Source of the DNA: Primula veris | Taxonomy: Eukaryota; Streptophyta; Magnoliopsida; Ericales; Primulaceae | Direction of reading: 5' to 3' | Length of the DNA stretch: 64,000 nucleotides | Assembly: GCA_963682055.1 (NCBI GenBank) | Contig: OY821747.1 | Location: forward strand, 30,130,126 to 30,194,125 | Shown: positions 11,880 to 21,900 of the stretch, piece after piece | How the letters are laid out: every line of letters starts with the position of its first letter | Numbering within the stretch: position 1 is the stretch's first letter | The notes under the pieces: generated by a model | What the model was told of the DNA's origin: nothing | Seen by the model: the letters and a program-made list of their open reading frames with translations, nothing else | Databases searched by the model: none | Translations under genes and position numbers: made by a program

Positions 11880-12271
11880 ATGTGCCTTGTGCAGGTTGTG
11901 TCTTCAGGCAGCTTGTTAAATTTATCAGACTTTGTTATTAATGAAGAATGTACAGTCTTTTACCATATGTGTATGTTCTCTTTTAAGGACTTAATTATGT
12001 TTGATTGGCTTTTGTCCTTTGCTAATCAATACATTAATTGTTCTATATAAGAATGCAACTTGCGAGCAGCTTATTTACTACAATCTCGCAAGTTGCATTC
12101 TTAGATACAACAATTAATGCATTGATTAACTAAGAACAAAATTCAATCAAAAATAATTAAGTACTTAAAAGAAAACATACACATATCTTTGGTAAAAGAC
12201 CGTTCTTCATTAATAACAAAATCCGACAAATTTAAGAATACGCGTGAAGACACAACCTGCATAAGGCACAT
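11880..12271. repeat. Long inverted repeat (hairpin) with 18-nt loop
   Basis: Positions 11,880-12,066 and 12,085-12,271 are near-complementary arms of 187 bases each. The left arm starts ATGTGCCTTGTGCAGGTTGTG and the right arm ends CACAACCTGCATAAGGCACAT. The tip is AAGAATGCAACTTGCGAG facing CTCGCAAGTTGCATTCTT across an 18-base loop. It could be a foldback transposon or, if transcribed, a long hairpin RNA precursor. Scattered mismatches and small indels show it is not brand new. Confidence 0.85.
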
Positions 12272-12466
12272 TGTATCTCTTTGTACGAACTACACAGCAT
12301 TTTCTCGCTACTGATTAATTGAGCCTACATACCATAAAAGCAGAAGTTGTCAATTTCTCTAGGAGCTTGTAATTCCATATAAGAAAGCCTAAAAAAGAAA
12401 TTCTATCTACAATATTGACGTAAAAAAGGCAGAAAAATTCTGATATTTAAAATTAAGATTCTTGAG

Positions 12467-12948
12467 TAATCCAAATTGAACCAAACTAATCCGATCCGTT
12501 AAGTCCGTAGCAAATCCGATCCATTAATCTGTTTAAATCCGTATTAAATCCGATTCAATAATAACAAAGAATGTTAAATGTCTTGTTCCACATAAAAAAC
12601 CTCTAATGTGTGCTAACATATATATAAAAAAGGAAGTAAGGATCATGTATTTTTTAAGTTTTTTTGACATTTACATATACTAGTGGTGATTTTGATTTCC
12701 GTTTATGAATTTTTTTGTGATATTTTCATTTGATGTTGTGATTTCTCGTTTCAAAAATCCGAATCGGATTCAAACCGTTGAATCCGCAAATCCGCACCAA
12801 ACCAAACCAATCCTATCCTTTTGTTTGGTCTTGTTTGGATTGAAACTACTAGTGGTTTGGTTTGGATACATAAAGTTTCAATCCGTTCTTAATAGATTGC
12901 ATTAGAATTGAGGCTAATCTGTTAAAATCCGGACTACTTACACCCCTA
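12467..12948. mobile_element. hAT-like element, right part (left end lost)
   Basis: The interior is rich in AATCCG/CGGATT motifs. The right end TACTTACACCCCTA at 12,948 is followed by ATATAAAT at 12,949-12,956. The complementary left end TAGGGGTGTAAGTA stands at 14,007, preceded by the same 8 bases, so both ends come from one original insertion now split over a tandem duplication. At 12,467 the element is fused directly to an unrelated block. The 66-codon frame inside is not a gene. Confidence 0.75.
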
Positions 12949-13478
12949 ATATAAATGAAGGAATTACATGGAGTTTATATAGGCCAAATAAGAGCACATG
13001 TTAAACGAAATATTCTCAATGCATTGCCTTAAATAAAATCTCCATATCACTCTCATTTATCCCTTGATTTATTCTAAATCAATTTCAATATATGATATCA
13101 ATCAAATCATCTTAATAATTTGATTGAACTCTATATAGCTCATTATGCTACCAAAGTCTCCATTTTATACATTTTTAATGATACAATATGTTACGTTTAA
13201 CTTAAAGCAACATAAATCATATCACTTCAACGGTTTGTTAATTCTAGAGCCCGTGAAAAAATGTTAAGACAATCAAATGGCGTTTGTAGTATAGTTTGAA
13301 AAAGACTTGTTTTGATGCAAATTTAATCATTTCAATACCAATTATATAAGAAAAATTAAATAATTACACTCAAAAGTTATTCTTATTAAGGTTTAAATAT
13401 AATTAAGCAATAAAGCGAAGACACAATTTCATAGAGCAATTTAAAAGTAATTATATGAAGAAAACTTAAATAATGTAC

Positions 13479-13604
13479 CTTTATCTGGTAAATCAATTAT
13501 TGGATATATAATTGATTTCATTCTCGTAAACCGGAGTTTTCTTCTGTCATTGCCGTCTCCGTCTTTAAATTTGCATTTATGCCATTGGAAATGTTGCTTT
13601 CCAT
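13479..13604 (-). pseudogene. Orphan first exon of unidentified gene, copy 2
   Basis: The ATG at 13,604 starts MESNISNGINANLKTE. After 28 codons the frame ends at TGA because of an indel relative to copy 1 (2,240-2,363); the other frame continues RRKLRFTRMKSII to IDLPDK and an AG|GTAC donor at 13,478. The conserved AACCCTAA and AGCCCATTAAG promoter-like motifs lie upstream. A frameshifted remnant; product unknown. Confidence 0.45.
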
Positions 13605-14006
13605 TTGCAAGAGCCGAAGATTTATCTGTAGCTGCACGACAAATTAGGGTTATGTTTAACAAGTTATATAATGCAACTTAATGGGCTTTTTTCCTTGGGC
13701 CGGAACAACTATAGCCAGAGATATGTGTTACTAATATATTTCGTCAACATAACACAAACTTAAGTTACTACGATAAATCTATAAAATCGTAATCTACGGA
13801 TTGAATAGAAAATATTAAAATTTAGTCACATTATTCAGCATTTTAGCTATATATATAGTTTTATTTTAAAATTTTACATTTAAGCAATTTTTAAATGAGC
13901 TTTTCGCAAGTTAATATTGTAACACCGAAAGTAAGTGAAAAATGATGATTGATTTGTGTTAAGAACTATAAAAGAAAGAAGAATTATATTTTTGTGTTAT
14001 ATAAAT

Positions 14007-14563
14007 TAGGGGTGTAAGTAAAATCCGTCAATCCGTAAATCCGATCTAATATGTTGGTTTGGTTTGGATTGGTTTGGATTTTTTGTCAAATGATTTGGTT
14101 TAGGATTTTAAAAAGCTCAATCCGTTGTTAATGGATTGATTTAGGATTCTTGAGTAGTAATCCAAATTGAACCAAACTAATCCGATCCGTTAAGTCCGTA
14201 GCAAATCCGATCCATTAATCTGTTTAAATCCGTATTAAATCCGATTCAATAATAACAAAAATGTTAAATGTCTTGTTCCATATAAAAAACCTCTAATGTG
14301 TGCTAACATATATATATAAAAGGAAGTAAGGATCATGTATTTTTTAAGTTTTTTTGACATTTACATATACTAGTGGTGATTTTGATTTCCGTTTATGAAT
14401 TTTTTTGTGATATTTTCATTTGATGTTGTGATTTCTCGTTTCAAAAATCCGAATCTGATTCAAACCGTTGAATCCGCAAATTCCCACCAAACCAAACCAA
14501 TCATATCCTTTTGTTTGGTCTTGTTTGGATTGAAACTACTGGTGATTTGGTTTGGATACAGAA
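14007..14563. mobile_element. hAT-like element, left part (right end deleted)
   Basis: It starts with TAGGGGTGTAAGTA, preceded by ATATAAAT (13,999-14,006), and carries the same AATCCG-rich interior as 12,467-12,948. The right end is missing: near 14,563 the element joins sequence that corresponds to 13,036 in the first copy. Confidence 0.75.
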
Positions 14564-15021
14564 ACTGAATTCAATATAAAGTCTCCATATCACTCTTATT
14601 TATCCCTTGATTTATTCTAAATCAATTTCAATATATGATATCAATCAAATCATCTTAATAATTTGATTGAACTCTATATAGCTCATTATGCTACCAAAGT
14701 CTCCATTTTATACATTTTTAATGATATAATATGTTACGTTTAACTTAAAACAACATAAATCATATCACTTCAACGGTTTGTTAATTCTAGAACCCATGAA
14801 AAAATGTTAAGACAATCAAATGGCGTTTGTAGTATAGTTTGAAAAAGACTTGTTTTGATGCAGATTTAATCATTTCAATACCAATTATATAAGAAAAATT
14901 AAATAATTACACTCAAAAGTTATTCTTATTATGGTTTAAATATAATTAAGCAATAAAGCGAAGACACAATTTCATAGAGCAATTTAAAAGTAATTATATG
15001 AAGAAAACTTAAATAATATAC

Positions 15022-15147
15022 CTTTATCTGGTAAATCAATTATTGGATATATAATTGATTTCATTCTCGTAAACCGGAGTTTTCTTCTGTCATTGCCGTC
15101 TCCGTCTTTAAATTTGCATTTATGCCATTGGAAATGTTGCTTTCCAT
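15022..15147 (-). pseudogene. Orphan first exon of unidentified gene, copy 3
   Basis: A near-identical twin of 13,479-13,604 created by the tandem duplication (offset 1,543). It has the same MESNISNG start, the same internal frameshift and the same donor. Unlike copy 2, it still faces a plus-strand gene remnant at 15,776-16,066, repeating the divergent layout of 2,240-3,359. Confidence 0.45.
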
Positions 15148-15775
15148 TTGCAAGAGCCGAAGATTTATCTGTAGCTGCACGACAAATTAGGGTTATGTTT
15201 AACAAGTTATATAATGCAACTTAATGGGCTTTTTTCCTTGGGCCGGAACAACTATAGCCAGAGATATGTGTTACTAATATATTTCGTCAACATAACACAA
15301 ACGTAAGTTACTACGATAAATCTATAAAATCGTAATCTACGGATGGAATAGAAAATATTAAAATTTAGTCACATTATTCAGCATTTTAGCTATATATATA
15401 GTTTTATTTTAAAATTTTACATTTAAGCAATTTTTAAATGAGCTTTTCGCAAGTTAATATTGTAACACCGAAAGTAAGTGAAAATCTTCTTTTCGTGTAA
15501 TTCCTCATAATGGGTCTTCATGGTTCGTCCCTTACTATACTGTATCCGAATTATATATACTAGCTTTGGTGCTCGGATGTTTTCTAATTGCACTCAAGTT
15601 TTTGTGAACTACAAATTCCAGAATATAGTATTTAAAGAGGACTAACGGGAAAAGCACACTAGTCAAAATCGTAATGGCTTTCCTTGCTAATCAGGTTGTG
15701 AATTGTTGGTTGAAATGAATGATACTGAATATCTAAATCTCAACTCTATATCCAAATGTTTGTGACTGAAAATTT

Positions 15776-16066
15776 GCCCATCTCAAGGAACACCGTGAAA
15801 TTTTAAGTCAGAAAATTGGTTTCATGGAACAAGGACTTAAAAAAGGTTACTCGTCCATAGACCTAGCTATCTCAGAGGCGATTCAACCAAAATATATATA
15901 CTGATTCTGCAGATGATCTGTTCAAGATAATTCTGATGGGATTTACATTGGTGCTTGATAAGATATTCTTTTCTTGAGTGATTGATTGTTCCTTGCTATG
16001 TCTGCTTCTCTGGTTCCAGGAAATCGTATCAGACTCTCCTCAAGTACCAGAGAAGTCTTTGAGGTA
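15776..16066 (+). pseudogene. 3' end of an unidentified gene (copy 2, broken)
   Basis: From 15,776 the frame reads AHLKEHREILSQKIGFMEQG, then LKKGYSSIDLAISEAIQPK, then a stop near 15,900 after a short TA insertion. It continues as a match to SSADNLFKLIQ of copy 1 (3,033-3,176). A CCAG acceptor near 16,020 opens a stretch matching the last exon of copy 1, but it is frameshifted. Disrupted; family not recognised. Confidence 0.45.
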
Positions 16067-16439
16067 ACGTGTTAGGTACACTGGTGTGAATGTGATAACG
16101 TTTTGAAGTTTTTGCAGGGCAGTCAGTATGTTAGCATGGAAATAATTTGAATCTAAAACCAATTTTCCGAGATTCCTTAATTATGAGATTGAGAGATTCA
16201 GGATGACTATCATGCAAGTTCATACTCTGCATTTCTTTAAAAATTCAGCGATTACCCTACAAAGTATCCAAATAACATTCCTGATTTTCACGACATATCA
16301 AGAATAATATCAAATCACATACATTGCTCAATGACAATTCAAAAAATTGTACTAATTAGACACTACTACTACTACTAATATCAGGACAGGAGGTACTAGT
16401 GGCAAGATAAAGGATACATGAAATCTCTCTTCCTAGTTG

Positions 16440-17483
16440 TCATTTCGTGGTTATCGTATGAAGAATTGTCACAAGGATTTCTGTGCTTAGTGCCCCATTT
16501 TTATGAACAATAAACTCGAACCTGCACGTGTCTTGGGGGACGATACTATTCCCCGTCCAAAATTCTGTCCAAGTACCACTCCCAAAAACATACTGACCAC
16601 ACTTCCTACTAATCACCTTCACTGGCCACGCTTTCCCGTCTTGAGTGTGAAGCATCATCTTTGGCTTCAACTTTATGCAGTTTTCCCTCATCGGCCTTCT
16701 AGGAATCTCCTGTACACAACAAATAAGACACTTTAAAGCATTGGAGTAACGTATTATATTAGAGATCACAAGACTTGTGCTGATCTTAGTTTGTATAACA
16801 AATCAAAACATAAGCATGCAGATGACGATCGTTATTAATCATAAATCAAATATAGCGAGTAACAAATTAGTTTATTCCACCAAATTACAGCGATTACTTA
16901 CCAAATTATAAGGCCTTGTCAGACTGTTTGTTGCAGCGAGATCGGGGGCTTTTGAATTAATTCCTTGTGATTTTCGTTGGGTTGCGTCACAAAAACCTAT
17001 CGATGCTTGGTCAGTGGTTTAAAAATCAAAATTATACTGAGACCGAAAAACTAAAAGGAGATAATAAAAACCTTTAGATTTTCTAGATATTCTCGAGCTT
17101 TCCTCCTTAAATTTCTGTTTGCCACTGTGAATTGATCTTTGACGAGATTGCCCTTCATTTAGCTCATCTACAGATTCCACAGTCGTAGAAATCATCTTGA
17201 GTTCTCTATCAACGAAATTGTTTGCTGAGATTTGTTTTTTAATGCTTCCATTTTCCCCAAAAATCTTAACATTAAATAGCGAGTTCCCATTGTACTCGAA
17301 AATTAAAAAGTCACCATACTCTAATGAATGATCTGTCGCAAATTTTTGCCGCCCATGTTTAAGAAATACGCAATTTGCATCTTCTACAATTTTCATGTGT
17401 CACAGGTTGCCATTAGTATCCTTCAAAATGACATCCTTAGGAATATTACCGTCAAACCTCTCTACATAAGCAGGTGGTAAGCT
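16440..17483 (-). pseudogene. B3-domain (REM-like) transcription factor gene, 5'-truncated with nonsense mutation
   Basis: Three exons splice in phase on the minus strand: 17,483-17,072, 16,996-16,902 and 16,709-16,440. The first reads SLPPAYVERFDGNIPKDVIL and then DHSLEYGDFLIFEY, the middle and end of a B3 DNA-binding domain. The last two give SLTRPYNLEIPRRPMREN and then a second B3 domain ending FEFIVHKNGALSTEILVTIL. Plant REM proteins with repeated B3 domains are nuclear DNA-binding factors. Two defects are visible. Codon 17,402-17,400 is TGA where B3 domains normally have Trp (NLWHVKI; here NL-stop-HMKI). The exon with the start codon and first strand of domain 1 is not found up to 18,170. 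An internal ATG at 17,396 could give a short product with one complete B3 domain, but a dead gene is more likely. Confidence 0.75.
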
Positions 17484-18916
17484 CTGCATAACAAATAAGC
17501 AATGCTCGATGTTTGTACTGTATGACTAAATATTGTTTATTTAGTATGTAATCTGTACGCGGTTGTTTATTTTGCTTAAACATGTTACAAGCTTTTGGAT
17601 TGATAAGAGTATTTAACTGCTTCCTTTTAAAACAAAAACAAGAAAACAGTTCTGATGCTTTAAAACTATGCTAAAGAAGGGAGACAAAAAACAGTTTTTT
17701 TTTCCTCTTTGAAACATTATCTCTTTAGTCCTTTAAATTAGCAGGATTTTCTAGAGATACAATTGAATTACAGAAGTGCCAATTTTATCTAGTCGACATA
17801 AATAGGCTATTAACTTCTGTTTTAGGTCTTTTAACTTTTGCAGCAAAATGTTCTCACTGTTGACATTAGTTAATTCAGAATCATAAACAGATAACTTTAA
17901 GAAAAAAGTAGCAAGTTTGATGTTGCTTGGAAATGATCAGCTAAACTCAATGTTCCACAGGCACCTGAAATATGGGGGTTATTCACAGTATTTGGGCAAT
18001 AATTATGCTTCTGAACCAAAACAAGAGTTCTTGAAAGTACTCAAAGTAAACGGCTTTTTTATTGCGTAGCAGCATATATAAGCGTCGCTTGTCTTTTGTT
18101 CGAAGGTCCTTTATGAAACTACCGTCCATCGGTAGTTATTCACATCAATTTATGCTCACTTTTTAATTATGACTCCCAAGTTACTCCACAAAAAACTCAA
18201 GGAGTGGGTCGTTTAAAACGTTTACAATTAACGCCAACGCATCTTTTAAATGATATAACTTTATGCTCGATGATCCGTTTTGGTTGTTTTCTCATTTATT
18301 ATAATCAATTATTCGATATTTATGCATATCAAGTATTTTTTTTACGGAATGACAAAAAAATAGTTGTTCTCAATAAAATAATATATTTTTTAATATAAAG
18401 TCTAATCGGATGGCTTTTTACAATATTTTTATCTCAACTCAAGTGCATAGACAAACTACACATGTAAACAAATTATTTTGTAAAACGAACAAGTTAATAA
18501 AAAGTCATTTCATTTTGAAGATGAATTTGGGGGTTAATTGCAAAAGTTTCAAAGTTTATGGGGGCTATTTGCAAATGAGCCATAGTTTCAGGGGGTTATT
18601 TGCATTTTACCCTCAAATTAATTCATATTGATATGTTTTGCAGTAAATCATTGCATTTCAACATCCTGCACATCAGAATTAGGAACAAAAATTCATGAGT
18701 AACTTGCAAAAAGTGGCTTAGGTAAATGTGAGTAACCTTCAAATCATAAGAGTAACTAACCTTACAACCTGTAAAAAGTCTATAACATTCTAACTTAGCC
18801 ACAAAATGGTCGATACCGCCACAAAACATTGAGTTAGGTCCAGAATCTTCAACTAGATCATAAACAAAGTAAACCAAAGAACTTAACCCCTCAAAAAAAA
18901 AAACTTCGGCATACGC
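17484..18916. other. Intergenic between B3 remnant and CDCA7-like gene
   Basis: No intact gene. The missing first exon of the B3 gene should lie here but was not found. Near 18,550-18,610 three variants of ATGGGGG(C/T)TATTTGCA occur in a row; the same GGGGGTTATTTG motif precedes both methylesterase genes (48,130 and 56,680). The part next to 18,917 presumably holds the 3' UTR of the CDCA7-like gene. Confidence 0.4.
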
Positions 18917-21900
18917 CTAATTCCCTAAACGACGCCTCTGCCTCAATCTATGTGCAATACTATCTCCACCTGTTTCAGTATTGTTCCTCCTTTTCGACAT
19001 TCGTCTCGTTTCCACTGCCACAGCTTCATTCGCGTTTTCTAGTTTCACAAATTCATCTTTCTTGGCTTCTTTCCCTTTGACCTCATTATCATCCTTGTTC
19101 TGATCCGCTTCACTGTTACCAAGACTATGTTTGTTCTGATCCTCAGTATTTCCAAGCATCTCATCTATCTCGCTAACCACTGCATATTTAGAATCATCGT
19201 TGTTTGGCACCAAAGATTCCTTAACCTCCTCAGTTGATGGTTCAATATCGGAGTCGTTGTTGTTTGGTAACAAACATTCCTTAACCTCCTCAGTGGTTGG
19301 TTCAATATCGTGAACCTCCTCAGCTGATTCTTTTTTAACCTTAAACTCCTCAGCATTTTGTTCCAAATCATCGACCTCCTCGGTAGTTGGTTTCAAATCC
19401 TTAGCTTCCTCAGTGGTCGGTTTTGTATCTGCTGAGTCAGCTTGTGGGCGACGGGTTTGTATCAGATAATGTGCGACCGACTTGAATCCCAACTGAGTTA
19501 CCTGAAAAGGTGAAAATCCCGTTTGAGATGAAATACCATCTAAGAAAAAAAAACATAAAGGAGAAAATGTAGAAATGAAGAGTGATTTTGGTATTTTGTC
19601 ATTTACTAACCTTCTTGTAGAGAGTACCAGTTGGAGCCCATCCTTTTGCCTGCCTACACAAGCTACAGTTACATATTCCACGACACACAGGACATGTCCA
19701 CTCTGGATTTTGGTTTGCTTCAAGAACATTTTCTCCATATCTGGAAATAGTTGATCGAAATGGGAAACAGAATATCACATTTTACGAAAATAGAATCAAT
19801 ATTACACAAGATATGACTGTAAATATCATCTCCTTATGCTTTTTCATTCAAGTCAAAATACAAAATGTGGTACTGTAAGATTTATCAGATATACGTGAGT
19901 CATAAAATATCCTAAGTGCAATTTAGTTGCACATGTTGAGAACCCTGGGCGCACTTTTATTTGATTAATCTAATATGAAGTTTAAATAATATAACAAAAG
20001 AGGGGTTAGGCAGGCAGGAACAACTAAAAAGTCATTAACAAGTTACTCATGGAGCTCAGTCCAGACTTTGCTCCCAGTTTAAGACATTCTTTGAAAAGAT
20101 TAACGATACACGTCCAAACAACTGAACAAAAAAACAATAGTTTACTTTAAATTAAATAACTTACAACCACTAAAAAACTGCAAAAGAAGCGGAGCACAAT
20201 ATATGCTGGAACCTAAATCAGTACTGAAGCGATGGGACAGTTAAAATAAGTCGCTATAAACATACCTCATATATAAGCAATCTCCACAAAATTGTCCTTG
20301 AACCATGCCACAATTACTGCACTGAGTGCGATGACCAAGTGTTTTCTGCCTGCAAATTACAAATATATCAGGAATAAAAAAGTATTTCACATACTCCAAC
20401 GTACAACAAAGATACGAAGTCAGATTTGCACCTGCACTGGTGGCAAGTCTTGCCCTTGACAGAATCGTAAATTCTTTTTCCATCTTTTCCGTAACCATCC
20501 ACAAAAAGGGTCCATGTCATCTCTGTGTTACCCAACAGTTTCTCATGTTCTTCTGTGTACTCCTCCGGCCTAGACCCTTCTGTGTAATAAATAACATTTC
20601 GTTTTGAAGACTTCCCTTCTTTTTCAGGATGTAGTTCAGCATAGCTCACCGGAGCTGTGCTCTGCAACCTAAATTCACATCAAGATGATAACTGATAAGA
20701 CTCGTTTGGGGGTAATTTATCATTAAATACACTTAGACCGTAGTTTTCTTATAAGCTGAACATATACTTTTCACCCATATTAAGCAAGTAAAACTTATTA
20801 CTAGTTTATAAGATTAAAACCCGAGTGATCCCTAAATGGATGGAGAACATTAAGCAAAACCATGAATTAGCGTAAACATGTCAGGGAAAAGTTCGTTGTA
20901 GTTAACCTAAGCTGTATTACGTAACCTAAATTCACATCAAAATAATAAGGGTTGTTTACATAGATTGCTTACTAGCTAGATTTGATTCAACTAGCAGCTT
21001 GTACTCTTACTTGCAAGAAAATTGCATATGGTTGTCACACTTTGTAACCTATAGGGCTATATTTATAGTTGCACTGCATAACTAATAAAGTCTACTTAAA
21101 CCGCTTATAAGGATAAGAAAGGGTAATAAGATAGCGTAAACGTCGTAAATTGATGCTGCATCGCGTTACTTGCGGGTTAACCATTTTGCACTTTCAATAA
21201 GCTCTATTCGTAATTACAGTTTGACCCACATCAATTGAGCAAAAGTTTTATTACTGTTGGAAAAACTGATTATATATTTTCCGTCAGTAAGTTTAAATAT
21301 TTCTTTGCACTGAAGTTAAATCCAAGTAGACTTTATATGGCCTGTTCAACTACCACTCAGACAAACATGTACGGCACAATAATAAAAAGAAAAACAAATG
21401 CACTAAATTTCAATAAGCACAAAAATCTTATCTCAAGAATCTCAATTAGCTTAATAAATTACATATGATCAGTTACCTCATTTCTAAATAGCCATCTAAC
21501 TTTCTTTGAGAAAGTTATATGGACGGATAAAGAGTGAACAAATCTATCAGTTAGTTTGGCTTGTTTGCATTAGCCATTACTTTTAGATCCAATCAACTTG
21601 CTAAAGTTGTTCAATGTTGCTTGAAGCTTTCTTTTTTCAAATGAAAGTTATTACCAGACTTAAAGAAGCCATCAAACTTTATTCGGGTAAGTTAATTGGA
21701 TGAGTAAAAATTGAACAAATCCAACAATTAGTTTGACTAGTTTGCATTACATATAGATCCAATCTGACTTGATACTGCATTTGCTATATCATTCCGACAA
21801 ACATGTGAGACACGATAACTAAATTAAAAAACAAGCACATACATGTATGTCAGAATTCAAGTATCTCAACTAGCTTAATAAATCAAGATACCTTCTTATA

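Larger units (their letters stand above)
12467..15480. repeat. Tandem duplication of about 1.5-1.7 kb
   Basis: Positions about 12,467-12,870 match 14,150-14,560, and about 13,036-13,940 match 14,579-15,480 at an offset of 1,543 with very few differences (the 73-codon minus-strand frames at 13,441 and 14,984 differ at one residue). The second copy lacks what corresponds to about 12,870-13,035. The join between copies is near 13,940. The similarity is high enough for a fairly recent event. Confidence 0.9.

Noticed and set aside
13441..13662. 73-codon minus-strand frame (and twin at 14,984-15,205)
   Set aside because: Its start is upstream of the conserved ATG of the orphan exon; similarity between the two only reflects the tandem duplication. 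Copy 1 at 2,363 supports the internal ATG instead.
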